Shown one piece after another: positions 14,124 to 25,153 of a stretch of DNA of 64,000 nt. This DNA comes from Psettodes erumei (lineage: Eukaryota; Chordata; Actinopteri; Pleuronectiformes; Psettodidae). The DNA lies in NCBI GenBank assembly GCA_016785225.1, contig JAFBJZ010000384.1, positions 62,001-126,000 on the forward strand, given 5' to 3'. Numbering within the stretch: position 1 is the stretch's first letter; each line of letters begins with the position of its first letter. A model generated the notes under the pieces. It saw nothing but the letters and a program-made list of their open reading frames with translations. It searched no databases and was not told the origin of the DNA. Position numbers and translations under genes: made by a program.

Positions 14124-14163
14124 AGGTTATTCATTCATTCACTCATGGATGAATGAATAACCT
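14124..14163. repeat. Perfect 15-bp inverted repeat (hairpin)
   Basis: The arm AGGTTATTCATTCAT (14124-14138) is followed by the loop TCACTCATGG and the exact reverse complement ATGAATGAATAACCT (14149-14163). The arms contain ATTC tetranucleotide repeats, so part of the match is low complexity. Confidence 0.85.
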
Positions 14164-14289
14164 GGGATGTTATGACCTGCAAAAAACCACAAAATTCTAA
14201 ATATTTCCAGTTAAAAATGTCACTGCAATCTAAGTTGTTTACTGATTCCCGGAACAAGATAAAAGATTCTGATGATCACTCAATCTCTT

Positions 14290-14735
14290 TGTGATTAAGC
14301 TTGAGAGAAGGAGATGTGAGTCAACTGAGAATTGGAGGTTTGAGAGCGATGAAGAGATAGAAAAGGTGGAGGGGGTGGAGAAAGGTACGCAGAGAGGTCC
14401 CGTCTCTGGAGTGATGGAGTCAAATGAAAATGGCTCTGCATGAGGAAAGACTGTCTGACATCCCCTTCAAAGGAGAAGTGAGACACAGAAAGCAGGAGGA
14501 AATGAAGAATGCTGAGAAGAGCTGGGGGGGGTTATTGATTAAGAGAGCAGGAAAGTGTGAGCGGCGAGACAACCCAGTGAGGGAGAAAAAGGTAGATGTA
14601 AGAAGGTGGAATGAAAAGGCAAGAAGAAATGTTAAGAGGAAGAGCAACAAGGGGAGTTGAAAGTAGGTTCAGACTCAATCAGCAGGTAAAGGGGGAGAGA
14701 GAAAAAGAGGGAGTGGGTATTGTGAGTAAGATACA
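14290..14735 (+). repeat. Purine-rich strand-asymmetric tract
   Basis: For about 440 bases the plus strand is strongly biased to A and G, with repeated GGAGAAG, GAGGAAA and AAGAAGG-like words but no fixed repeat unit. The overlapping Lys/Glu/Arg-rich open frames are explained by this bias and are not taken as genes. Confidence 0.6.
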
Positions 14736-14989
14736 ATTATACTACCACCATCTCCAAACTAAGCCTCTGGTGGCTGATGAGCGGATGAAAGTGGAGCAGA
14801 GGAGCAAGCAGAAGAGATAGTGATAGTGAGATAGTTAACATGTTCCCAGCTATCTGAGGCACCCCTGCTGTCCCTGCCAGTCAGCAGGCATCCTGCTCCC
14901 TTCCTAATGAGTTGTTTACATCCACAGCAGCAGATCAAAACCTCACCTCCGAGTCATAGTTGGCAGCGTCAATAATTCCAGATGCATTA

Positions 14990-15636
14990 AAAGGTCCCAT
15001 ATTTTACACTTCTCCAGGGTTTTGTTTGAAGTTTTGCTATCCATAAGTTATATTTGGGGATTTACGTACCAAAATCTATCTCATTGTAGTTTTACATCTC
15101 CTTTCTAATGCTTACCTCTTGAGCTTAAGCAACGACAGGGAGTTATGTGTTCTGTTTTTTTGTGTGATGCACAGGCCAGCCACACCTACTGCTGTAGCTT
15201 GGTAGAACTCATCGGTAAATTCAAAGTGTATTGGTCCACACAAACTGTCAACACACACATTCACAGCCGTACTAACAGCTGGTTTTCTGTGCGTACCAAG
15301 GGAAGCTTAAAACAGAAGAGAAAAATACTCCAACGATCAGTAGAAAGCATTAAAAGAAAGAGATCTATGAAAAAGCAAAATGACTAAAATCAAACACCAC
15401 AAGGATGGACAGTGGGTCTGGGTTGGTTGTGCTGAGGGGGAGCTGGCTTTGTAGTTGTGTCAAAGAAGAAGTCACAATGGCTCACTTTAAGGCACAGTTT
15501 GTGAATGGGGAAGAGCTGTGTGCATTTCTCCATGGATTGAACATTTTGATACTTTTAAAGTATTTACACAGCTCCTGGACCTGCTTTATAATGAAAACAG
15601 ACATTGAAATCTCACTTTCTACAATATGCGACCTTT
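14990..15636. mobile_element. MITE with AAAGGTCCCATATT terminal inverted repeats
   Basis: The left end reads AAAGGTCCCATATTTTACAC. The right end, on the other strand, reads AAAGGTCGCATATTGTAG and continues GTGAGATTTCAATGTCTG and ATTATAAAGCAGGTCC, which matches my memory of a percomorph MITE whose consensus begins AAAGGTCCCATATTGTAC. The element is about 647 bases and lacks a transposase. Small open frames inside it (15145-15387 and part of 15405-15743) are incidental. No clear target-site duplication was found. Confidence 0.7.
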
Positions 15637-16084
15637 CAGAACCTTTTTGCAAAGACTCCCTAATTGAAAAACAGGGGCATACACATTATCAGAGTTATAC
15701 ACATTTCTTTTCCCTCGTTTCGTCCCTAATTTCTATGACTTAGATGCCTGGGGATTGTGTATCACTCTTCTTTAATGACCAAGATTAATGTTAAGTAGTA
15801 TTATGGTAATGGAGGTACAAGGCCTATTCCACTTTATTAAATAAAGCTGCCTGGAAATGAATACGATTATGGATTCTGCTGTTGTTAATGGAGCGTGGCA
15901 GAAAACAATGTTGACTTTTCTTCTCATTATTGTTTTGATATGATGATCAGGGTGTGTTTCACTGCACTGCATTCTGCTTCATGTGCACACACATTCATAC
16001 ACACAAGGAGACCCAGACAAAGGCTTCAATCTTTATCTAGTAGCATACAATCTAGCAAAGCAGCAGGGAGTTCTACATCTTTTT

Positions 16085-16107
16085 GTGTGTGTGTGTGTGT
16101 GTGTGTG
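16085..16107. repeat. (GT)n microsatellite
   Basis: A run of about 11 GT dinucleotides. Confidence 0.9.
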
Positions 16108-16689
16108 AGTATGTGCGCGTGCACAGAGGTGCCGAGTAAGAGACAAAGTAAGAGACAGCAAGAGTTACTGTATGCTCCACTGCATCCCCAGCACTTCCTT
16201 TAAATTTCACCAACAACAAAGTCATACGGGGCTTTGAAAGAGCCGCAGCACTGTGTAGAAGCACCCCATGAAGATCTGCAGTAACCCAGAAATCAAAACC
16301 TCCGCTGTGAGAATTTTAAATGTACAAACTTCTCTTGGATTACAATAGCCAGAATATTATGCCTGTACCCCCTTCTGAGAGGAGCCTCGGGATCTTTAAA
16401 GACAGAAACATGAGAGCCGTCTGGCTTAGGAAAGCTTTTGTCTGAGGCTCACCACCTGTATATGTGCGTGCCTGTGCATGAACGTGTGCGAGTATGCACG
16501 CGTGTGGCACAGAGGCCAAACTCGTAAAACCTCACCCCAGCTTTGAGGTCTCCCCTCATGGGATGATCTCTCAGTTCTCCTCCGTCTTCCTCTTCTCCCA
16601 CCCTCAATTTCCCCCAGAACACATCCCTCCTTCTTCCTTCTCCCCATGTCCCCTGAGTCACAGACACCAGAGCACTTAACCTTAACAGG

Positions 16690-16708
16690 CCCCCCACCCA
16701 CCCACCCC
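16690..16708 (-). other. G-quadruplex motif on the minus strand
   Basis: The plus strand reads CCCCCC-A-CCC-A-CCC-A-CCCC, giving four G runs with one-base loops on the minus strand, which would be the sense strand of the putative intron. Confidence 0.6.
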
Positions 16709-18412
16709 TGCTCAGTCTGCCCCCTACACAGACGCAGCGTCACATCAACTCGGCTCATATTTAGCCCTGGATATGAAAGATTAATGGGGGGGAATCAGCA
16801 TTCAGCTCTGCCAAAGGCTCTCTGCTCCTCCAGTCGGGGAGCTCTCACTTGTACTCCTGTGGAACTGTAGAGGGTCTGTAGTTTTCGCTGGGAAGTGCTG
16901 AAAGGAAGACGGCATCATGCCGAGCTTTCCACCCTGGTGTCACTTTCAGTTTACCTTCCCCTGCTGAGAAGCATCTACCAATTATTTGGGCTATAGCACA
17001 CACTGCTTTCCTTCCTGCAACAAACAATGACATCAAATACTGTGTCTTCTGGGATCATTGAGGGGAATAATTTTTTTTTTTAAATCTTTGGATTTTTGAC
17101 GGTGCTCCATGAAAAGCAGGAGCCCCAGCTGCAAATTCAAATACAGCAACCTATAATTTTCACTATGATATCCAGGTTACAATACCAACTGGCTGTTAAT
17201 TGAACGTGTAGGAAATCGATAAACATTTATGAGGCTGCTGCTTCTTTCTATGAGGAGATATAGCCTGGGGTAAGGTTACAAAGGCAGCACAACTGGATAA
17301 AACAGAGATATAAGTAGATTATATTCCACCATTTATTTCTTTAAGTCATCTAATATCTCTGCACAATCTCTTACCTGAGAGACGGCAAGAGAGGCAGAGA
17401 AGGAGAGACATGCGAGGACCGTCCTGATGAAAGACACACACTAAGCTCCCCTCAGCACATCAAATATTAAGAGCCAATATTAGCCCTGTCTTTGTCACCC
17501 CATCACCAGTGCCGGAACCATCCCCACGAGAAGCGTATGTGTGTGTGTGCATGCAGGTGTTTTGTGTGTTTTCATGTGAAAGTAATTTGTGACAGAGGCG
17601 TGTATGTGTGTGTTTACTGCAGTAGATGTGAAAGGGAGAGGTCACTCACAGGGCATTCCTCAAAAAAAAAAAAAAAGAATTCACAAATTTTTTCTGGGGA
17701 GCTGGGGTTGAAAGGGGGTTTTGAAAGTGAAATTTTTCCTCCTGCACGGTCTCAGATCTCAGTGTGGGGAGAGCTGGTATGGGCAGCACCAAGCTTAAGG
17801 AGCTGACCTCATCCAGTACAGTGGCATGAGCAAAGCTGGTGACCCCACCCATCTGAGAGTCTTTCTCTCTTCACACTTCAGAGTGTCACAAGTTCAAATC
17901 CGTTACATTTGATTCACATGACTGAATTTGCTACTTTTTTTTTAACCCAGATGTCAATAAAACATCCAAGCAAAACACCCTCTAAAAGCCAGCCAAGGGC
18001 AGCGGTGACAGCAGAATGCTCCCAGAGGTTCAGACGGACTTAATGGTAAATATTTGGACAGAATAACTTCTTACTCTCTCTGGTGCACCAGTTGAGGTTG
18101 CAGAGTGTTACAGAGTTGTCTTGAGAGCTTCACTCTTCCCAAAGCCCTCTGTTCTCCTGTTTGGCACTTCCCCTCTCCCCTCGCCACCACCACTGCGACT
18201 ACTTCCATCAGCCCCCCGAGATGCCTCAAACAAGCTTTTTCGCAGAATCAAACAGAATATAAAATTGCTGGGAGCACTATCTGTTATTGGAGTAGCTGAA
18301 TTGGGGTTGGAGAACACAGAAAACTCATCCAGTGGGCATTTTGTGGCCGCATTGTCCAGCTTTAAAAGCAATGTGGGACTCCTACTCAAGGCTCAGGGCT
18401 GGCCTTTTGGTG

Positions 18413-18789
18413 AAGCCCGGTTTATACTTCTACAGTGTAGAACTGATACCCTAGCCTACCCCCACCTGACGTGCACATCCCAAGAAGTGTAACTATGTGT
18501 CACAATGATGCAAACCACAAAGCTGTGATTGGTAGCATTAGGATAGATTTCCTTCTGCTATGTTTCTCAGTGGTGGAACAAGTCGAAAAAAAAAAAATCA
18601 CCCTCCTTCTGCCTCGATGGGTCCATTGGCCATATACACACAACCTCATCCAACATCACCTCTTTTCGACATTACAGTAATTTCAGTAAAAGCAGGTGTC
18701 AGTTTCAGTCCCCACCAACTAGCATTTCTGTGGCGCAATTGCATTTGTTCTCTGCACTGATCCTACACAGAAGTTTATACTGGCCTAAA
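18413..18789. mobile_element. MITE with GGTTTATACTTCT-type terminal inverted repeats
   Basis: The left end reads AAGCCCGGTTTATACTTCTA and then GTGTAG. The right end in reverse reads AGGCCAGTATAAACTTCTGT followed by GTAG. The interior includes the blocks GACGTGCACATCCCAAGAAG, GTAACTATGTGTCACAATGA and AAAGCTGTGATTGGTAGC in the order I remember for a fish MITE family of PIF/Harbinger or hAT type. The copy is about 377 bases and degenerate. The overlapping 123-codon plus-strand frame (18121-18492) ends inside it and is not a gene. Confidence 0.7.
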
Positions 18790-19385
18790 AAGGTGTGGCC
18801 GACTGACATATGCTTGTTCTTTTTATTTCTGACATTCCCACTTAGCATATTTTATGCACAAATGCTTTATGACTAATGTTTCACTTTTAACACATCAGTG
18901 CGGTTATCTTAAAGTGACATACCAACGACCCTAAACACACATTTCTTCAACTATCTCCCTGTACACGATCCAGCTGTAGCTCTGGACACAGTCCCTTATT
19001 CATTATTCAGGTAACACAGGACTAAATCGATTTCCTGCCCTTACCCCGTCACCTCTCACCTGCCTCCTCTTCCTCTCAGATCAACATTCCAAACAAAGAG
19101 CAAAAGGGACCGGCCACACGAGCAAGTATTCAGGGGGTATTTGGAGGAATAGCCCATATTTGAGCCGGTTTAGGATTTCACATAAACACACCTTGATCCC
19201 TAAAGCTCTGCTAAGCCTGTTTCAGTTTCAAACAGCAGAAAAAGAGCCTGCTCAAACACTTAGGCGAGGCAAGCTGCTGAACAAATCATGTATAGTATAG
19301 AGAATCTGCCCATCCATACATCTGGCTGAAAAAAACATCTGAATGTAAATGGATCAGAATTCATTAGTATTACTTGTGCATGTGG

Positions 19386-19389
<4 letters not shown>

Positions 19390-19434
<45 letters not shown>
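19390..19434. repeat. (GT)n microsatellite
   Basis: About 22 uninterrupted GT dinucleotides. Confidence 0.97.
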
Positions 19435-19437
<3 letters not shown>

Positions 19438-20786
19438 CAAGTGCGTGTTTGTGTTCATAACCCCGTGCATGCATGCAGCTGCCCTCCCTACAGGGATCCG
19501 CTCCTTCAGACACATTTTCACCTCATCTGCGTTTAAGGGCATTAATATTGCACCAGCCGCGGTGGCAGGGTTAAATGGATGACTGGAGGGTGCAAGGGAG
19601 GGGGGGCTGAATGTCAAATGCAATCCCACCACTCCGCCTTCCTTCCTTCCCTCTGCCTTCTTCTCTTTTTTTTTTGCTCTGATCTGCTACGACGTGAGGA
19701 GTTCATGAGGGGATGCTGTTGCTGGCTCTCCACAGAGACAAGATCCAGAGGCCACAGTAACAGCATGTGTTCCGTGTTTAGTGGAATATATGATCCCTTT
19801 TCATCTACATTTACATTAGCAGTGCCTGCTGTTCTTCCTCTCTCCTCCCCTGTCGCTCTCCATCCTTCTATCCATTTGCAAACTCCAACAAAAGGGACAA
19901 AGAAAGAGAGCATAGTGTTGGGTGGTACCGAAGACCCTCAGATGTGACCACCTTTACTTCAACTTTTAAATGGAATATTGTCTAAAAATGTTTTTAAAAA
20001 CTGATTTATTACTTTACTGTCTTGTGTCCCTAGAGACCAGGATAGCAAGTGCAGCATAAGACATTATCGAAACTATCTCTTTCACATGAATCTTCCCTGC
20101 TGGGACTGCTGCACTATGGAAAAACTGAAGCCTTTCATGTTGGTTCTGTAATCAAGTCCCCTTCCTATCGTTGAATTCATCACTGACACATTTTGTTGGC
20201 TGGTTGAGAAGAAGAAAATAACAAGGGGTGGGGCTTGCAGCGCAGAGAGACTGACATCAGTGAGGTCACTCAGAGGTTAACAGGCATACGAGCTCCTGAA
20301 AAATTAAACGCTCGAGCTCACGAAAGCTGCACTCTGTGCGCAAGTGGCATGACATCGAGGAGTTGTGAAAAGAGCACGGTGTAGATGGGCGGACAGGCAG
20401 GCACACGTCGCACACACACACAGCATTGGTGTTAATGCACTCAGTGTGTTGATCAACTTCCACATGGGTAACCCTGCAACACACATATTGACACACACCC
20501 TCATTCCTCTTGCTCAAAGTCGGACAAAAATTCACACAAAACATTCCCAGTGATTGAGTGCTCAGTGGAGTGAGCACCTGCAGACACACACCAATAGGAC
20601 AGATGCACTGACAACACCCCTGATGGACAGACCATGTCTCTTTTTCTCTGTATTTCTTTCCTTTCTTTCTTTCCTTCCTCTTTCCACAAACGCACACATT
20701 CAGCAGCGGTTGTGCTTAGTCAAGTGTGAGGTATAAGCGTTGTTATGCGGGGTCATGGGGGCAAGGTGTTGGTGCTTCATCTGTGG

Positions 20787-20828
20787 AGTGTTAGAATGCC
20801 AATTACGAAGTGTTAGAATGCCAATTAC
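20787..20828 (+). repeat. Tandem duplication of a 22-bp unit
   Basis: AGTGTTAGAATGCCAATTAC occurs at 20787-20806 and again at 20809-20828, giving a period of 22 bases. Confidence 0.9.
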
Positions 20829-21045
20829 CAAGAGTGTTGTTGTGTATTGCTGGCAGAGCTAAATCAGAAGGTGTGGTTTCGGGACATGGAAGGAGTGGGC
20901 ACAATGAAGTCAGTGGTTCTACAAAAGAAACCCCTCTGATGATGCTCATAATATACTATGATACTATGATGAAATTGGCTATTGTGTTTTCTATAATTAA
21001 AAATGGGATTTCAAAAAGGGAGGTGGGACATGTCCCCTCTTAGAA

Positions 21046-21105
21046 CCAAATCAAAATCACCTTTATTGAACAGGAATTTTACACATACAGGGAATAAGAG
21101 TCTAA
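21046..21105 (+). mobile_element. Teleost interspersed repeat fragment
   Basis: The segment AAATCAAAATCACCTTTATT followed by TTTTACACATACAGGGAATA resembles the end of an interspersed repeat common in ray-finned fish. Only about 60 bases are recognisable and the element class is uncertain. Confidence 0.5.
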
Positions 21106-21972
21106 TCTTTATTCTAATCTATCTAGCAAATATCTCTCTCTCTGTCTCGCCAATGAAGCCCTTACATCACCAACTCAACTACATATACTACAGTTGATGT
21201 AACTTTAAAACGATTAATACAAGTGAAGTTAAAAATTTCCTTGTTGCTTTATCCTTGATGAAATAACTTTGAGTACTAAATTGCTTATTAAATGCCTCTC
21301 ACATCTGTCAGCAGCGGCCTGTCTGTAAACAAACATGTTTTGACAGCAGAGATCCAATGAGTTGATACAGAATAATGAGTCAGTTAGCAGGGGGGGAAAA
21401 AAGCAAGCTGCCAAGCCCATCTTCCCTTATTGACTATCTGCCTCCGCTGACTGTACACGCACTTTTGTTCATTTCCATTCAAAGACTTCTTTTAGGAACA
21501 GTTAGTAACCTCAAAATTATCTCTCCAAAATCTCAAAGAATTTGTTTTTGAGTTCTGCAGTACCAGAGAAAAAAATCCATCCACACTTAAAACATTCAAT
21601 TTCAAGTTTTAGTTGTGGTGTATTCAGGATGTCCTTGGGGTACTCATTCCGAACTTCAGATTTTCTTGACATGTTGGACACAGATGGATAAAATGTGGCA
21701 TTCATCATTCAAATGCTGAGCTTCTGAGCTTCTTCTTTTAAAATCCCCAAACCATATGCCATCTTATTTCATATACTGTATATGTTGTTAAAAATGGGAA
21801 TAGGATGGTTCAGTTTTTCATCTCTTGTCAAACTATTTGGGGGTTTTCAATAAGGAGACTGTCATTGTTGCTGAGGTAAGGAAGTCTTCAGGGTAAAACT
21901 ACACAGAGGGTTGGATCCTGCACAGGTCCAACAGTCACTGTGGTTTGCTGGCTCAGATGTGACTGCATACTG

Positions 21973-22003
21973 CCCCCCCCCCCCACACACACACACACAC
22001 ACA
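21973..22003. repeat. Poly-C and (CA)n tract
   Basis: Twelve C bases run directly into about ten CA dinucleotides. Confidence 0.9.
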
Positions 22004-24050
22004 TACACACATAAATGACGCACAGACAGACTCATTTACTTAGTCTACACTGCTGAGCTTATGCAGATGTGACGCAGACTGTGGCAGATCTAGCACAAAG
22101 CATACATAACATACAGTAAATGAGGGCGAAAAGTCTATATTCATTTGGCCGATTTACTGGAGTGGATGAAACAAACATTTTGGTGTCTACTTTCATCAAG
22201 GTGTAAAACATGAGACAAGGACAAAGAAGACTAGAGAGGGGGAGGATGCTTTATGTTGTATATATAATGCTGGCACAATATGGCTTTAACATTCATCTTC
22301 CTTCTAAGATGTGAAAAACAACACACCTTTATTGCTCTTTTTTTGCACAAATTGCAGTGTGCCAGTCTGCACATCATGAAGGAATGACAAAAAAAATCAG
22401 ACAGCTAAGAAGGGAAGTACAACCTTGAAATAATCAAAGTCACTTTTAAGTGCATCCTTATTTTCAGGGGAAAAAAATACATCAGCCACTCACTCCCTTC
22501 TCACTCCTCCGTGCACTGATTTGAAAACATTGGGAAAAACAGGAAGCATCAGCAGAGATAGTGACAGAGACAAGTGTGTCATTTATACTCCCTACTCCAG
22601 GTTAATTGACAAGATAATTACAAGACTGAGGTGAAGGATGCAAAATGACAGTCTGGTGGGAGGGCACACGCAGGACTGTAAGTGCATTTTTAAGACGGAG
22701 GGGTGGGTAGTGGTTCTTGAACATGTGCACATGTTTTGAAGTGCAATTCATTACACTGCCAGCTGTATTTGTTTATTTGTAATGAGCAACTACATGGGTA
22801 ATTTTTTTGTATGGGAAACTTGGCTCTAACCAAGCTACTTTCTGTTATTTTCCCCCTCACAAACATGCCTGCAGTTTTGCTGTGAGAAAATAATCACATA
22901 ACAAGCCAAGAAACCAACCAGCTTTATATTCAAATGATGCATTTAATATCACAAAATATAAAATATAATAACTGAGTACACTGTGGACACTGTTCACACT
23001 TTCATGATAAAGTAACTCTCCTGGTCAGTAGCTTTGCTCAAAGCTTCCTCTGGTCTCTAAGTGATGCTGTATTTCATATGGTGAAAAATTGTAAGTTTAC
23101 CGTAACTTTTCACATGCATTCACATGAATTAACATTATTATAACAATTAGTGCTTGTGCATCCTGTTTTATTTTTTCCAAAATTCTTGACACCTGACAGG
23201 TAGTGTCATTTCCTGCTGTTTAATTGCTGGGAATTGCTCTACGTTGACTGACAGTTACGGGCCCTGTGATTGGTTGACAGCCCCTCTCAAATAGACAAGT
23301 AAATAATAGGGACAGTGATAGGAGGTTGAGCCTTGAGAGAATATTTTTCCACGGCAACAACTGAGATTGAGATTCTCTCTATAGTCAGCCTTATTTCACT
23401 AATTTTTACAAGGTTTTTGTGGTCGTGCATTTCAAAGATAAGTGGTGTTTTATCTTCTACAAAAAACCTACTCAGTGATCCCTAAAATACCCTGAGATGT
23501 TACTGTAAAGCTTAGTTAATGTGGTACACAAGAACGTCCAAGGAGCATTAGCATAAAAGTGTAGCACAAAGAATTGAAAGATAAATGTGGCAATAGATGT
23601 AATGGGATGAAACTTTTTTCAAGTATTGTTTTCGAACAACCAGACTTCTGAGTCTAGGATGTTGGTGAGTCATTCACTTTGCCCCCAGGGACTATATTCA
23701 AGCTTTCTCTTCTCTGGCGTCCATTCTTTCTGTGTCCCTCTCTTTCTTTCTGGTGTTACTGCTTTCTTCCTCCCTTGTTCAACAGCTGCTGAGCAGGGTT
23801 GGGGTCAAGGGAATCTCTCTCACACACGCATACAAAAGCACACACACACACAAGGATGTGCTACTGTTAGGCTTGAATGCAGCTGAGGGTGTGGAGACAC
23901 AGGGCTGGATTTTCCCATGCCAATAGTTAGCTGCTGGCTGTATTTGAAACTGTGTGGGAGACCTCCACTGCCCTCTGGATCCCTCCCCTGGCCCCTGGCC
24001 CCTGGCCCAGAGGCTGTGTCTTCTCCCCTGCTGGGACACTCAATGGATTC

Positions 24051-24053
<3 letters not shown>

Positions 24054-24081
<28 letters not shown>

Positions 24082-24088
24082 GTGTGCT
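24054..24088. repeat. (TG)n microsatellite
   Basis: TG dinucleotides with a single CG interruption. Confidence 0.9.
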
Positions 24089-24558
24089 TGTGTGGTGTGT
24101 GTTAATGGCCAATCTCAGGAGGGGTTCTGTCATTCAGTCATCAGCCATTCAGCCACCAGCCTCAACATTGCGGGCCGCCAGCCCCTTGCCTAGGGCAAGT
24201 CATCTGTCTTCAAATGACAACAAACTGCAATCTTTCCCTCCAACCTCAAAACCCTCCTTATTTCCCTAATGCTCCATTTTTCTTGAAGTCCCCAATTCAT
24301 TTTCTGAAAGGCGCTGTCTTGGTAAATGTATCTTTCTGCCTGTTTTCTCCCCCTGTCTGTGTTTTAGGCTCACAAAATTACTATTTGCCTTGCTCCTCCC
24401 TCCCTCACTTCTTTCGTCCTTGCCGGCATCCATCCAGTCCCACAGTTTGTGTAGGACATCTCCTGCAGAGGGAGTTGAAAGCATTCCTCTGTCTCCCCTG
24501 TCATCATGGCTTATTTAATAACTATCCCAATAAAGTCAACAACAAGGCCCACGACACA

Positions 24559-24584
24559 ACCCCCCACCCCCACCCCCACTACCC
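24559..24584 (-). other. G-quadruplex motif on the minus strand
   Basis: The plus strand reads C6-A-C5-A-C5-ACTA-C4, so the minus strand has four G runs of at least four bases with short loops. Confidence 0.65.
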
Positions 24585-25128
24585 CTCAGGTTCTGATGAA
24601 TGGGGCCATCAGGCATGCCAGCTGCCCCGGAGGTGAGCAGGCTGCCCCCACCGGGCAACCAGGCCAGCGAGCCAGGGGGAGGAAGTGGAGCAGAGCAGAG
24701 AGGGGCAGGGCAATGCCGGCATGCCAGAACTCACACCAGGCAAAGCTTGGATGGAAAGAACTAGTGGAAATATGGAGAAACACAGGGAGGGCCGGTGATA
24801 CAGAGGGGTACAGGATGCACACGCAAACAGGGTCCAGCTTGGGCGCCAGCAACGCAGTGGGACAGCATGGATACACTCACAACATGTTTTCGCTTGCTGC
24901 TTGCTCATGACTTTCCACTTCTCTTGACAACACTTGCCTCATATTCTGCTAGGCAGTACATTCACTTAGTCACTTACATTCATAAAGACCAGAACAAAAA
25001 AACTGAAAAAATCCAAAACAATTGTCAAAGGTGTTTTTCATGAATTAGGAAAAAATGTAATCTTATATCATAATGGAACCTCCATTATTGTTTATGGTAC
25101 ATTTTTGCATTGCATACATTGTTTATGT

Positions 25129-25153
25129 ATGTGTGTGTGTGTGTGTGTGTGTG
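25129..25153. repeat. (TG)n microsatellite
   Basis: About 12 TG dinucleotides after TATGTA. Confidence 0.9.

Larger units (their letters stand above)
15637..18412. other. Non-coding stretch with short simple repeats
   Basis: It contains a GT microsatellite, the G-quadruplex motif at 16690-16708, pyrimidine-rich DNA at about 16560-16690 and a 15-base A run near 17661-17675. No supported exon was seen. Confidence 0.5.
18790..24050. other. Non-coding stretch, simple repeats and one repeat fragment
   Basis: Besides the GT tract, the 22-bp duplication and the 21046 fragment, it has a C run followed by CA repeats (21973-22003). The 143-codon minus-strand frame at 20266-20697 is Cys/Arg-rich, without domain or splice context, and is rejected. 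A block at 23200-23460 with CCTGTGATTGGTTGACAG may be an old unidentified repeat. Confidence 0.5.

Noticed and set aside
18121..18492. 123-codon plus-strand open frame
   Set aside because: Its last quarter lies inside a MITE and the rest has no recognisable domain.
20266..20697. 143-codon minus-strand open frame
   Set aside because: Cys/Arg/Lys-rich, built partly on pyrimidine/purine runs and CA tracts, with several overlapping frames of similar length and no domain, splice or promoter context.
24214..24636. 140-codon plus-strand open frame
   Set aside because: Proline-rich frame in C-rich, low-complexity DNA that also contains a G-quadruplex motif; overlapping frames on the other strand are about as long.
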